From assembly GCF_011927795.1 (NCBI RefSeq), contig NZ_JAATJJ010000001.1, positions 682,001 through 746,000 on the forward strand: a stretch of DNA of 64,000 bases, in the 5' to 3' direction. Position numbers and translations under genes: made by a program. Origin of the DNA: Saonia flava. GTDB taxonomy: Bacteria > Bacteroidota > Bacteroidia > Flavobacteriales > Flavobacteriaceae. The notes under the pieces are model-generated. The model was not told the origin of the DNA and did not search any database. It saw only the letters and a list, made by a program, of their open reading frames with translations. Shown here in pieces: positions 1-7,952 of the stretch (positions are counted from its first letter, which is position 1; every line of letters begins with the position of its first letter).

Positions 1-759
1 TCTGGTCATTGCAGCCAATCCAATCCAACTTCCTATCTCAATCATATCGGGCAGCATGGTATGCTCGGTACCTCCAAGAACATCAACCCCCTCAATAACC
101 AATAAATTGGAACCAATTCCAGAAATCTTGGCTCCCATTCTGTTTAACATTTTACAAAGTTGCTGTAAATAGGGTTCACATGCAGCATTATAAATAGTGG
201 TTGTACCCTCCGCTAGAACGGCCGCCATAACTATATTGGCCGTGCCCGTAACAGAAGCTTCATCTAAAAGCATGTAAGCTCCTTTTAGCTTTTTAGCCTC
301 AACCCCATAAAAATGCTCTTCTTTGTTGTAACGAAATTTGGCCCCAAGATTAATAAACCCTTCAAAATGAGTATCCAATCTTCTCCTTCCAATTTTATCC
401 CCTCCTGGTTTGGGTATATATCCTTTTCCAAAACGAGCCAAAAGTGGCCCTACCAACATAATAGAACCTCTAAGTCCTCTACCATCTTGTTTAAACTGGT
501 CGGATTGTAAATAGTCCAAATTAACATCATCGGCCTTAAAAGTATAGGAGCCTTTGCCTTTTTTTTGAATCTTCACCCCCAAATCTTCCAGTAAAGCAAT
601 AAGTTTATTAACATCCACTATATTGGGAATGTTATTTATTGTAACTTTTTCTGAAGTAAGTAATACAGCGCAAAGAATTTGTAACGCTTCATTTTTGGCA
701 CCTTGTGGGGTAATCTCACCATGAAGTTTGTGCCCACCCTCTATTTTAAATGTTCCCAT
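1..759 (-). CDS. murA: UDP-N-acetylglucosamine 1-carboxyvinyltransferase MurA (partial, C-terminus beyond left edge)
   Basis: First committed step of peptidoglycan synthesis: transfer of enolpyruvate from PEP to UDP-GlcNAc in the cytoplasm. The ORF is open to base 1, so only the first 253 residues are present. The start ATG is at 759-757 and gives [16 protein letters not shown]. Residues 20-24 (GAKNE) match the substrate-binding KN motif of the EPSP synthase/MurA fold. The flexible-loop segment reads [21 protein letters not shown]. The position normally held by the catalytic Cys (Cys115 in E. coli) is Asp121 here, read from GAT at 399-397. Asp at this site is known from fosfomycin-insensitive MurA enzymes. 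It lies 13 bases after the DUF4290 gene, probably in one transcript with it. Identification is firm. Confidence 0.96.
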   Translation of the reverse strand, partial: MGTFKIEGGHKLHGEITPQGAKNEALQILCAVLLTSEKVTINNIPNIVDVNKLIALLEDLGVKIQKKGKGSYTFKADDVNLDYLQSDQFKQDGRGLRGSIMLVGPLLARFGKGYIPKPGGDKIGRRRLDTHFEGFINLGAKFRYNKEEHFYGVEAKKLKGAYMLLDEASVTGTANIVMAAVLAEGTTTIYNAACEPYLQQLCKMLNRMGAKISGIGSNLLVIEGVDVLGGTEHTMLPDMIEIGSWIGLAAMTR

Positions 760-772
760 TTATGGAAGATAG

Positions 773-1426
773 TTAATATCGTTTTTTACCTCTGTTGTTT
801 CTCTGGTTCTTTTTCCCTCCCGTATTTCTACTATTGGATTTACTGGATATATTTTTTAGAAATAGGGAACTATCGGTAAGTGTTATATCGGCCGAAGCCA
901 AATCAATTTGACCGTCACTTAATTCCAATAAATGTTTAAAAATCACATAATCTTCAACCGTGTCCTTGTTCCAATTTAAATAGCACTTTTTCATATGGTT
1001 GGCAATAGCATACTCTAAACCCTCTCTCATATCACCTTTTTCCCAGCTAATGGCAACATCAATCATTCTTTTGATATTGTTACCATAGAAACGATATTTT
1101 GGGAAATTCTGCGGATATTCTAAAGGCTCCGGTCTTTCTTGCAACATTTCCTTTGTGGTAATAGGGAAAGGAGAGTCCACATCCAATTTAAAATCGGACA
1201 TTATGAAAAGTTGATCCCATAATTTATGCTGAAAATCAGGAACATCCCTTAAATGTGGTTGTAGGTTACCCATTACACTAATAATGGACTGGGCCACCTT
1301 ATTTCTTTCATCTCTATCTGCTATGGAAACGGCATGGTCCACCATTTTCTGAAAATGACGACCGTATTCTGGAATAATGAGCTGTGAGCGCTCAGTATTA
1401 TATTCTAAATTTTCTACTAAGTTCAA
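773..1426 (-). CDS. DUF4290 domain-containing protein
   Basis: Conserved Bacteroidetes protein of unknown function, recognised from the N-terminal pattern NLVENLEYNTERSQLIIPEYG and the YRFYGNNIKRMID segment. It has 217 residues with no signal peptide or membrane segment, so it is probably cytoplasmic. The last 20 or so residues are a low-complexity basic tail rich in Gly, Asn, Lys and Arg (GGKKNQRNNRGKKRY), which suggests nucleic-acid or ribosome contact (inference). It sits immediately upstream of murA on the same strand, a pairing I recall as common in flavobacteria. No function is assigned. Confidence 0.88.
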   Translation of the reverse strand: MNLVENLEYNTERSQLIIPEYGRHFQKMVDHAVSIADRDERNKVAQSIISVMGNLQPHLRDVPDFQHKLWDQLFIMSDFKLDVDSPFPITTKEMLQERPEPLEYPQNFPKYRFYGNNIKRMIDVAISWEKGDMREGLEYAIANHMKKCYLNWNKDTVEDYVIFKHLLELSDGQIDLASADITLTDSSLFLKNISSKSNSRNTGGKKNQRNNRGKKRY

Positions 1427-1508
1427 ATTGATTTTTTTGATTAAAATGTACTATGGAAGTGTTCTAATAACGTCTGCAAATTAACAAAATTATGCCACAA
1501 ATACTATT

Positions 1509-1796
1509 TTATAATGATATTACGCCTTTTACCTTGCCAACTTCCCTATACTTTTCTATTACAGCATCGGGTCCTGGCAAGTTAACAGTAATAGAAATAC
1601 TGGTATATTTTCCTTTTTTTGATTGCTTAGACTCTATAACGGCTCCTGTGTTGTCAAAAATTTGGTTGATTTCAGCAATTTTGGATGTATCGGTTGGAAC
1701 AATAAATTTATACAGATAATCCGCAGGCCATGCATTATGGTCTGCCAATTGCGCTCTTAATCTTTTGTAAAATTCTTCAGATTTTTGAGTTTCCAT
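1509..1796 (-). CDS. DUF493 family protein
   Basis: Small cytoplasmic protein of the DUF493 (YbeD-like) family, whose fold resembles the ACT/allosteric regulatory domain of D-3-phosphoglycerate dehydrogenase. Function is unknown. The frame could begin at a TTG at 1811, but that codon lies inside a promoter-like TATATTTG. I therefore place the start at the ATG at 1796, giving METQKSEEFYKRL and 95 residues. The FIVPTDTSKIAEINQIF and GKYTSISITVNL segments are typical of the family. Divergent from the AAA ATPase gene across a gap of fewer than 90 bases. Confidence 0.85.
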   Translation of the reverse strand: METQKSEEFYKRLRAQLADHNAWPADYLYKFIVPTDTSKIAEINQIFDNTGAVIESKQSKKGKYTSISITVNLPGPDAVIEKYREVGKVKGVISL

Positions 1797-1808
1797 CACT
1801 TTTTTTTG

Positions 1809-1816
1809 CAAATATA
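1809..1816 (-). promoter_or_regulatory. Bacteroidetes-type -7 element for the DUF493 gene
   Basis: On the minus strand this reads TATATTTG, an exact TAnnTTTG match followed by CA, 12 bases before the chosen ATG at 1796. No TTG is seen at the usual distance upstream, so support rests on the -7 element and position. The leader would be very short. Confidence 0.4.
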
Positions 1817-1855
1817 ATGTAACACTTCTGATTTTTTAGTCTTGTGGGGATTTCA

Positions 1856-1863
1856 TTACTTTG
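1856..1863 (+). promoter_or_regulatory. Probable -7 element for the AAA ATPase gene
   Basis: TTACTTTG followed by CACC closely resembles the Bacteroidetes -7 region TAnnTTTG, about 20 bases upstream of the TTG start chosen at 1883. It lies downstream of the alternative GTG start at 1844, which argues against that longer start. No well-spaced TTG was found upstream. Confidence 0.35.
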
Positions 1864-1882
1864 CACCACAAAATTTCTTCAT

Positions 1883-2440
1883 TTGGATTCAAAAAGAATT
1901 GTTATTACAGGTGGTCCTGGAACAGGAAAAACTTCAGTGGTAAATAAGTTGGAACATGCTGGCCATTATTGTTTTCATGAGATTATAAGAAGTATGACTT
2001 TAAAGGCTAAGGAAGAAGGCAACCCAAACACTTTTGTATCCAATCCATTGGCATTTGTATCCGACCCCTTTGAATTTAATAGACAGCTCCTTGCTGGAAG
2101 GTTGGAACAATATAAAAAGGCCTCCGAAATTAACAAAGAAACTATTTTTTACGATAGGGCCCTTCCAGATGTTTTGGCATATATGGATTATTTTGAGCAA
2201 GAATATGGGAACGATTTTATTGATATCTGTACGTCCCATAGATACGACAAGGTATTTTTATTACCTCCTTGGGAAGACATTTATATATCTGACAATGAAC
2301 GATTGGAAAATTTTGAAGAAGCAACCCTTATTCATGACCAATTAGAAAATACGTATCAGAATCTAGGGTACAATGTTATTGAAGTCCCAACAGGGGCAGT
2401 TAGCGAAAGAGTCCAATTTATACTTAAAAAATTGAAATAG
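1883..2440 (+). CDS. AAA family ATPase (AAA_28 / NadR-like P-loop kinase fold)
   Basis: P-loop NTPase with Walker A ITGGPGTGKTSV directly at the N-terminus, as in single-domain relatives of the NadR kinase domain. Substrate is unknown. The open frame extends to a GTG at 1844, but a promoter-like TTACTTTG lies inside that extension. Starting at TTG 1883 gives MDSKRIVITGGPGTGKTS and about 185 residues, the usual length of the family. Other conserved stretches are FHEIIR, FYDRALPDVLAYM and LLPPWEDIY. The stop codon overlaps the GTG start of recQ by one base, so the two genes are probably translationally coupled. The start is uncertain; the family is clear. Confidence 0.82.
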   Translation: MDSKRIVITGGPGTGKTSVVNKLEHAGHYCFHEIIRSMTLKAKEEGNPNTFVSNPLAFVSDPFEFNRQLLAGRLEQYKKASEINKETIFYDRALPDVLAYMDYFEQEYGNDFIDICTSHRYDKVFLLPPWEDIYISDNERLENFEEATLIHDQLENTYQNLGYNVIEVPTGAVSERVQFILKKLK

Positions 2441-4338
2441 TGCATACAGACCCAAAAGACATTTTATTGCACTATTGGGGGTTTTCGGCATTTAAAAGCT
2501 CACAAGAAAAGGTAATCGATGCCGTAATGAACAATGATGATGTTCTTGCCTTATTACCTACTGGTGGAGGAAAATCTATTTGTTACCAAATACCCGCTAT
2601 TGCGAAAGAAGGAATTTGTGTTGTTGTATCACCTTTGGTTGCCCTAATTCAAAATCAAGTAGATGGCCTAAAACAAAAAGGAATTAAGGCCATCGCATTA
2701 ACGGGAGGCATTTCCCATGATGAAATAATAGACCTTTTGGACAATTGCCTATATGGTAAATACAAATTTCTATATCTCTCCCCTGAACGCTTGGAACAGG
2801 ACATTGTAAAGGATAAAATTCGTCAAATGAACGTAAACCTCATCGCTATTGATGAGGCCCATTGTATTTCCCAATGGGGAAACGATTTTAGACCTGCTTA
2901 TCTAAATTGCCATATATTAAGAGAATTAGCACCAGAAGCTTCATTTATTGCTCTAACTGCAACCGCTACAGCCAAGGTTGCAAAAGATATTGTTGAAAAC
3001 CTAAAATTTATTGCCCCAGTAGTTATTAAAAATTCTTTCTCTAGAGAGAATATATCCTTCAATGTAATTTGGGAAGAAGACAAACGTTATAAATTAAAAT
3101 TGTTGTGCTCCAGGGCCGAGAAAAGTTCTATTGTTTATGTTCGTTCAAGGCGATTGGCAGAGGAAATTTCCACCTATTTAAATCAACATAACAATAAAGC
3201 CAGTTTTTTTCATGGTGGAATGACCAAGAAGGAAAAAGAAAAAACATTGCATAATTGGCTGGAAAACAAAACCAAAGTTATGGTGGCCACAAATGCTTTT
3301 GGAATGGGGATAGACAAATCCGATGTGGAAATGGTCATCCACTATCAGATTCCTGATAGTATTGAAGATTACTACCAAGAAGCAGGAAGAGCAGGTAGAA
3401 ATGGCCAACCTTCGAAGGCTATTTTAATCACCAATACCGATGATGAACGCCTAGTACAGAAACAATTCTTAAGCGTATTGCCAGACGTATCTTTTATAAA
3501 GCTTTTATACCAAAAGCTAAGTAATTATTTTCAGATTGCCTACGGCGAAGGGCATAACGAAACTTTTCAATTTAGGTTCAATGACTTTTGCAATACCTAC
3601 AAACTGAATTCAATTTTAACCTACAATGGATTGCGATTATTAGATCAAAACTCCGTCTTGGCATTATCAGAAACTTTTTCCAAAAAAACCACTATCCAAT
3701 TTATTGCCTCTAAAAATGTATTGTTTGAATATCTGGAATCCAACAAAACAAATGCTCCAATTATTCAAACAATTTTAAGAACATATGGAGGTTTGTTTGA
3801 ATATGCCACAAAAATAAATACCCTTTTAATTTCTAAAAAAACCGGTGTAGAAGAAGTAGTAGTTTTTAAAGTATTGGAGCAACTAAAAAAAGATGAAGTC
3901 ATTGAATACCAGAGTCAACAAGGCGATTTAGAAATCACATTCCTTGTCCCCAGGGAAGACGAACGGACCATAAATCGTTTTTCTGATAAAATTGTAAGTC
4001 AAAGACAGCTTAAAATTGACAATGTAAACAGCATGCTTAACTACGTGAAAGACAATAATGAATGTAGGAGCATACAATTGCTTAGATATTTTGGGGAGAA
4101 AAGAACAAAAAGGTGCGGTATTTGCGATGTTTGTACAAAAGACAAAAAACCCAATAAGGAATTGTTAAATACCATTGAAAAAGAAATAGTTGCTGCTTTA
4201 GGGAAAAAGCATAGTTCTTCAAGGGAATTAATCAGTTCTTTGAACTATGATGAAGGTATTATTCTCACCATTATCCAAAATCTATTGGAGAATGAGCTGA
4301 TTTCAATAAATACAAAAAATGAATATCAACTTAGATAA
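2440..4338 (+). CDS. recQ: ATP-dependent DNA helicase RecQ
   Basis: 3'-5' superfamily 2 helicase for recombination and replication-fork repair. Walker A is LLPTGGGKSICYQ at about residues 39-50 and the DEAH box is IAIDEAHCISQWGNDFRPAY at about 135-155. Motif VI appears as YYQEAGRAGRNGQPS. A zinc-binding RQC segment (RCGICDVC) follows near residues 560-570. I see no clear HRDC domain in the C-terminal 70 residues, so this is the shorter (632-residue) form. The GTG start overlaps the TAG stop of the upstream ATPase gene by one base. fmt follows two bases after its stop. Confidence 0.95.
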   Translation: MHTDPKDILLHYWGFSAFKSSQEKVIDAVMNNDDVLALLPTGGGKSICYQIPAIAKEGICVVVSPLVALIQNQVDGLKQKGIKAIALTGGISHDEIIDLLDNCLYGKYKFLYLSPERLEQDIVKDKIRQMNVNLIAIDEAHCISQWGNDFRPAYLNCHILRELAPEASFIALTATATAKVAKDIVENLKFIAPVVIKNSFSRENISFNVIWEEDKRYKLKLLCSRAEKSSIVYVRSRRLAEEISTYLNQHNNKASFFHGGMTKKEKEKTLHNWLENKTKVMVATNAFGMGIDKSDVEMVIHYQIPDSIEDYYQEAGRAGRNGQPSKAILITNTDDERLVQKQFLSVLPDVSFIKLLYQKLSNYFQIAYGEGHNETFQFRFNDFCNTYKLNSILTYNGLRLLDQNSVLALSETFSKKTTIQFIASKNVLFEYLESNKTNAPIIQTILRTYGGLFEYATKINTLLISKKTGVEEVVVFKVLEQLKKDEVIEYQSQQGDLEITFLVPREDERTINRFSDKIVSQRQLKIDNVNSMLNYVKDNNECRSIQLLRYFGEKRTKRCGICDVCTKDKKPNKELLNTIEKEIVAALGKKHSSSRELISSLNYDEGIILTIIQNLLENELISINTKNEYQLR

Positions 4339-4339
4339 A

Positions 4340-5287
4340 ATGAATAAATTAAGAATTGTATTTATGGGAACGCCGGACTTTGCCGTGGCCACCTTAAGCA
4401 CTCTCCACCAAAATTCCTATAATATTGTTGGTGTTGTCACCACTCCGGACAAACCTGCCGGTAGAGGTAGAAAACTAAGTGAATCCGCGGTAAAAAAATA
4501 TGCCATTGACCACAGTCTTAAGGTGCTGCAACCAAAAAACCTTAAAAGTGAGGACTTTATAAAAGAACTTACTCTTTTAAAACCAAACCTTATTGTTGTT
4601 GTAGCATTTAGAATGCTGCCCAAAATAGTTTGGGGCATGCCCAAATATGGAACTTTTAACCTACATGCATCCCTACTCCCACATTACAGGGGAGCCGCTC
4701 CCATTAATTGGGCAATCATAAATGGCGAGACAGAAACAGGGGCAACAACTTTTTTTATTGATGATAAAATTGATACAGGAGAAATAATACTTCAAGAAAA
4801 AACACATATAGGAAAAGAGGAAACGGCCGGCAGCCTGCATGATAGATTAATGGTGTTAGGGGCGGAACTTGTTCTAAAAACTGTAAAACTTATTGAAAAA
4901 AATAATGTTTCCACAATACAGCAGAAGAATATATTAGGCTTAAGGTCTGCCAATAAAATACATAAGGAAACCTGCAAGATTGATTGGAATAAACCTTTAA
5001 ATGACATATATAACCATATTCGTGGCTTAAGCCCCTACCCTACGGCATGGACCAATCTTATAAATGGAGATGAAAGCACACTTTTAAAAATATATAAGGC
5101 CTCTATGGAAATAGAGGAACACAATTATAAGATAGGTGCACTTATTCCCTCTAAAAAGGAGTTGAAAGTTGCAACCAAAGAGGGGTATATAAATCTATTG
5201 GAATTACAACTCCCGGGAAAGAGGAAAATGGAGGTCAAAGATGTGCTAAATGGGTTGGTATTGTCAAAAAATGCCTATGTCTTGTAA
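4340..5287 (+). CDS. fmt: Methionyl-tRNA formyltransferase
   Basis: Formylates initiator Met-tRNA using 10-formyl-tetrahydrofolate. The N-terminal signature MNKLRIVFMGTPDFAVATL fixes the start at ATG 4340; an upstream in-frame ATG at 4319 lies inside recQ and would add seven residues unusual for the family. The folate/formyl site is visible as GTFNLHASLLPHYRGAAPIN (Asn and His of the catalytic triad), followed by DDKIDTGEI containing the catalytic Asp. The C-terminal domain begins near YNHIRGLSPYPTAWT. At 315 residues it has normal length. It follows recQ after a one-base gap. Confidence 0.96.
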   Translation: MNKLRIVFMGTPDFAVATLSTLHQNSYNIVGVVTTPDKPAGRGRKLSESAVKKYAIDHSLKVLQPKNLKSEDFIKELTLLKPNLIVVVAFRMLPKIVWGMPKYGTFNLHASLLPHYRGAAPINWAIINGETETGATTFFIDDKIDTGEIILQEKTHIGKEETAGSLHDRLMVLGAELVLKTVKLIEKNNVSTIQQKNILGLRSANKIHKETCKIDWNKPLNDIYNHIRGLSPYPTAWTNLINGDESTLLKIYKASMEIEEHNYKIGALIPSKKELKVATKEGYINLLELQLPGKRKMEVKDVLNGLVLSKNAYVL

Positions 5288-5389
5288 ACCCTTGCTATCA
5301 CTAGGCTGAGAAGAATAGTAAAAAAACCCTTACTTTATTAACAAACACTCCAAGTTATCAACAAAAATGCGGATTTCCCTTGGATTTAC

Positions 5390-5419
5390 TTGTGTTAATG
5401 ACAAATCCATATAAATTTG
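5390..5419 (+). promoter_or_regulatory. Promoter of the HU gene
   Basis: TTG at 5390-5392 and TAAATTTG at 5412-5419 are separated by 19 bases, the textbook Bacteroidetes sigma-70 arrangement. The element lies 43 bases before the HU start codon. This is the best promoter match in the window. Confidence 0.75.
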
Positions 5420-5462
5420 TTTAGATATAAATTATTTTAACAACAATTAATTTACTTACATT

Positions 5463-5735
5463 ATGAACAAAACAGAATTAATCGATGCCATGGCAGCTGA
5501 TTCAGGCATCACAAAAGCAGCAGCTAAAAAAGCATTGGAATCTTTCTTGGGAAATGTTGAAGGATCACTTAAAAAAGGTGACAGAGTTTCTTTAGTTGGT
5601 TTTGGATCTTGGTCAGTTTCTAGAAGAAATGCTAGAGATGGAAGAAACCCACAAACAGGAAAAACAATTAAAATTGCAGCTAAAAATGTTGTTAAGTTTA
5701 AAGCTGGTGCAGAATTAGGCAAAGCAGTAAACTAA
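5463..5735 (+). CDS. HU family DNA-binding protein
   Basis: Histone-like nucleoid protein that bends DNA as a dimer. The 90-residue length is typical. MNKTELIDAMAADSGITKAAAKKAL forms the helical dimerisation part. GFGSWSVSRRNARDGRNPQTG is the DNA-intercalating beta arm with the conserved RNPQTG, and the chain ends in FKAGAELGKAVN. It is monocistronic: a strong consensus promoter lies upstream and a rho-independent terminator downstream. Codon use is strongly biased towards a few codons, as expected for an abundant protein. Confidence 0.96.
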   Translation: MNKTELIDAMAADSGITKAAAKKALESFLGNVEGSLKKGDRVSLVGFGSWSVSRRNARDGRNPQTGKTIKIAAKNVVKFKAGAELGKAVN

Positions 5736-5754
5736 ACCATCTTTTTAAATATAT

Positions 5755-5787
5755 AAAAAGCATTTCCCCAACAGGAAATGCTTTTTT
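5755..5787 (+). terminator. Rho-independent terminator after the HU gene
   Basis: Perfect inverted repeat AAAAAGCATTTCC / GGAAATGCTTTTT with a six-base loop and a trailing T run, about 20 bases after the HU stop codon. Confidence 0.9.
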
Positions 5788-5850
5788 GTTTAATATTCTT
5801 TGCCAATTATAAGATTTATCTTATTTTTAATTGTACCATAACTATACAAC

Positions 5851-6411
5851 ATGGACGGTCCTGAGCCTAAAAAAGGTGAACTTCTAATAGCTGAACCCAC
5901 CCTAACGGGGGATGTTTCCTTTAATCGGTCAGTAGTTTTATTGGCGGAACATAATGACGAAGGCTCTATTGGGTTTATACTGAATAAACCTTTGGATTAT
6001 GACATTAGTGATCTAATTAGTGAAATACATGTTCCTTTTCAAGTCTTCAATGGTGGTCCTGTAGAACAGGACAATCTTTATTTTATACATAATGTACCAC
6101 ATTTGATTGATGATAGTATTGAAATTTCAAATGGAATCTATTGGGGAGGAAATTTTGAAAAAGCCGTAGTTTTAATCAATAAGAAAATGATTACCGCTGA
6201 TGATATCCGCTTTTTTTTGGGGTATTCTGGGTGGGATTCCCTTCAGTTACACCAAGAACTTTCTTCAAAATCTTGGGTAGTGGTACAAAATAAGTATAAA
6301 AGTAGTATTATACAGAAATCAACCAATGCCTTTTGGAAAGAAAAAATGATTGAATTGGGTGGTGATTATCTTTTATGGTCCAATGCTCCCGAAAATCCAA
6401 ACCTTAACTAG
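5851..6411 (+). CDS. YqgE/AlgH family protein
   Basis: Conserved protein of unknown biochemical function. Homologues were linked to alginate regulation (AlgH). The family signature is at the N-terminus: KGELLIAEPTLTGDVSFNRS followed by VVLLAEHNDEGSIGFILNKP. The second conserved block is FNGGPVEQDNLYFIHNV. GYSGWDSLQLHQEL is the third. The 186-residue length is usual. There is no signal peptide, so it is probably cytoplasmic. The gene converges with the aminotransferase gene and their 3' ends overlap by four bases. Confidence 0.93.
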   Translation: MDGPEPKKGELLIAEPTLTGDVSFNRSVVLLAEHNDEGSIGFILNKPLDYDISDLISEIHVPFQVFNGGPVEQDNLYFIHNVPHLIDDSIEISNGIYWGGNFEKAVVLINKKMITADDIRFFLGYSGWDSLQLHQELSSKSWVVVQNKYKSSIIQKSTNAFWKEKMIELGGDYLLWSNAPENPNLN

Positions 6412-7253
6412 TCTTCTTTAGCTATTTTATTTAGTTCATCCAGTAGTTTCGTGGCCACCGTACTATGGTATTCTTTTTTTCTATATTTGGTCACCGGTTG
6501 TATCCCTATAATACTATTTGTAACAAACAGTTCATCTGCTTTTTGAAGTTCAAAAGGAGAGATTGAGGTTTCTTCCAGTATTAATTCTTCATGTTTATCA
6601 ATAATAGCAATAAGTTTTTTTCTAACTATCCCATTTAAGCAGCCATCCTTTTTGGGAGGGGTTTTAACAGTTTTTCCTTTAATAAGAAATACATTCCCGT
6701 TAAGGGCCTCTACCACCTGTTTGCTGCCGTTCAATAGTATACAATTGTCATAACCATTCTCTTTGGCATAAATACTCCCCACAACATTAATTGCCTTATT
6801 ATTGGTCTTTAATGTGGAAAGCATATCTGCGTTGATAAAAAAATCTTTGAAGAGTTCTACTTCATATGATGAACCATCAATTCTAAACCTTCCATTTGCT
6901 AGTACATTTGCTTCTATGACATACGAAACATCGTTATCTTGGGGTAAATAAAGACCACCATTGTTTCGAAAGACAGTTAAACGTACGCGAGAAAATCCAT
7001 CTGTTAAACCATTACCATCAACCGTCGCTGTAATTTGACTTTCTAGAAACTCCATGGTAAAACTCATAGGAATATTCATGCGCATAATTCGCATGGACGC
7101 CATTAGGCGCAAATAATGGTCTTCCCAAAAGGCAATACGCCCATTGATTACCCTTATACTTTCAAACAACGCATCGCCATACCTTAATCCCCTATTCAGA
7201 TGATTTAGGTACAATGAATCTTTTGATATTATTTTTCCAGAAAAATTAACCAT
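6408..7253 (-). CDS. Aminotransferase class IV (PLP-dependent; BCAT/ADC lyase-like)
   Basis: Fold-type IV PLP enzyme related to branched-chain aminotransferase, D-amino-acid aminotransferase and 4-amino-4-deoxychorismate lyase (PabC). The fold signature starts with NRGLRYGDALFESIRV near residues 20-35. The PLP lysine is probably Lys149 in STLKTNNKAINVVGSIYAKE. The glycine-rich phosphate-binding loop appears as DGCLNGIVRKKL. Which reaction it performs cannot be told from the sequence; a PabC-like or BCAT-like role is plausible. The start codon at 7253 immediately follows the T run of a terminator hairpin for the upstream gene, so it needs its own promoter or readthrough. Confidence 0.88.
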   Translation of the reverse strand: MVNFSGKIISKDSLYLNHLNRGLRYGDALFESIRVINGRIAFWEDHYLRLMASMRIMRMNIPMSFTMEFLESQITATVDGNGLTDGFSRVRLTVFRNNGGLYLPQDNDVSYVIEANVLANGRFRIDGSSYEVELFKDFFINADMLSTLKTNNKAINVVGSIYAKENGYDNCILLNGSKQVVEALNGNVFLIKGKTVKTPPKKDGCLNGIVRKKLIAIIDKHEELILEETSISPFELQKADELFVTNSIIGIQPVTKYRKKEYHSTVATKLLDELNKIAKED

Positions 7254-7278
7254 AAAAAAAGCCTTGAAAATGCAAGGC
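7254..7278 (-). terminator. Terminator of the START-like gene, abutting the aminotransferase start codon
   Basis: On the minus strand GCCTTG, loop CATTTT, CAAGGC and then seven T. It lies about 30 bases after the START-like gene stop, and the T run ends directly at the ATG of the aminotransferase gene. Confidence 0.7.
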
Positions 7279-7286
7279 CAAAGATA
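7279..7286 (-). promoter_or_regulatory. Candidate -7 element for the aminotransferase gene
   Basis: On the minus strand TATCTTTG matches TAnnTTTG exactly. It lies between the START-like stop and the terminator hairpin, so a transcript starting just downstream would begin within the hairpin sequence. No TTG is found 19 bases upstream. Confidence 0.4.
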
Positions 7287-7306
7287 CTCTTATTCTATTT
7301 TAATTT

Positions 7307-7690
7307 TTAGGTTGACCCCAATACATGTTTTAAATCTGATATTTGGTTTGTCCATAACATTTTGGCCTCATCCAATTCATCTTCTTCGGCAAAATCAGAA
7401 ATAAACAAGGAAACATCCTTAGTTATTTCGTCAACTATTATTTTCATTTCAAAAAAGCTATCATCTTCATTATCCACCCAAGTAAACCTTACAAACTCAT
7501 CTGTTTTTCTTTTTAAAAGTTTTGCCTCTTCCTCTGAGCCATCCCAAATAAAACTAAAAAGCTCACCTCTAGAATTTACATTGTCTGCAAACCATTCCGA
7601 CAAACCTGAGGGAGTAGATATATATTGATAAAGTAATTGCGGTGAAGATTGTATTACGAACTCAATTTCAAATTTTATTTTTTCACTCAT
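7307..7690 (-). CDS. START-like domain-containing protein
   Basis: A 127-residue SRPBCC/START-superfamily protein of the type found in Bacteroidetes. It begins MSEKIKFEIEFVIQSSPQLL, which is the first strand leading into the YQYISTPSGLSEWFADNV helix and turn, as in AHSA1-like proteins. Later FIWDGSEEEAKLL and VRFTWVDNEDDSFFEM form the curved sheet, and the C-terminal helix is DEAKMLWTNQISDLKHVLG. The fold has a hydrophobic cavity, but the ligand is unknown. The chain is acidic with no signal peptide, so it is probably cytoplasmic. Confidence 0.85.
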   Translation of the reverse strand: MSEKIKFEIEFVIQSSPQLLYQYISTPSGLSEWFADNVNSRGELFSFIWDGSEEEAKLLKRKTDEFVRFTWVDNEDDSFFEMKIIVDEITKDVSLFISDFAEEDELDEAKMLWTNQISDLKHVLGST

Positions 7691-7776
7691 TCTCTAAAAC
7701 ATTTTCCTATGGGCAATATATATATTTCTTTATGATTAAAAAATAAAACCCCAATAATAATTTAATCGCACTAATT

Positions 7777-7807
7777 TTGATGGAGCAAAAATTAAACTTT
7801 ATATTTG
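7777..7807 (+). promoter_or_regulatory. Promoter of tRNA-Met
   Basis: TTG at 7777-7779 and TATATTTG at 7800-7807, separated by 20 bases, lie 19 bases upstream of the mature tRNA 5' end. Good consensus and position. Confidence 0.7.
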
Positions 7808-7826
7808 CAGCCGTTTTAGAGTACGC

Positions 7827-7900
7827 GGCGAGGTAGCTCAGCTGGTTAGAGCGTCGGATTCATAACCCGGAGGCCGAGGGTTCAAGTCCCTCTCTCGCTA
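7827..7900 (+). tRNA. tRNA-Met (anticodon CAT, elongator type)
   Basis: Cloverleaf read by eye: acceptor GGCGAGG / TCTCGCT (with G-U pairs), D arm GCTC...GAGC, anticodon loop TTCATAA with CAT, T arm GAGGG-TTCAAGT-CCCTC, discriminator A. CCA is not encoded. The sequence resembles bacterial elongator tRNA-Met rather than the initiator, whose anticodon stem has three G-C pairs. A tRNA-Ile whose CAT anticodon is modified to lysidine is the alternative. The last pair of the anticodon stem is an A-C mismatch (A31/C39) in my folding. Confidence 0.92.
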
Positions 7901-7907
7901 CAAATGG

Positions 7908-7940
7908 AAAACCCAAGGTATGTCCTTGGGTTTTCTTTTT
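7908..7940 (+). terminator. Rho-independent terminator after tRNA-Met
   Basis: Perfect 11-bp stem AAAACCCAAGG / CCTTGGGTTTT with loop TATGT, followed by CTTTTTC. It may also help end the convergent leftward operon, whose last stop is at 7953, though the T run on that side is short. Confidence 0.85.
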
Positions 7941-7952
7941 CTTTCAATATTA

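Noticed and set aside
1844-1882. GTG start extending the AAA ATPase by 13 residues
   Set aside because: The extension overlaps a promoter-like TTACTTTGCACC and is not family-like; TTG 1883 starts just before the Walker A motif.
7827-7900. Initiator tRNA-Met
   Set aside because: The anticodon stem lacks three consecutive G-C pairs next to the loop and the acceptor end is paired as in elongator tRNAs.
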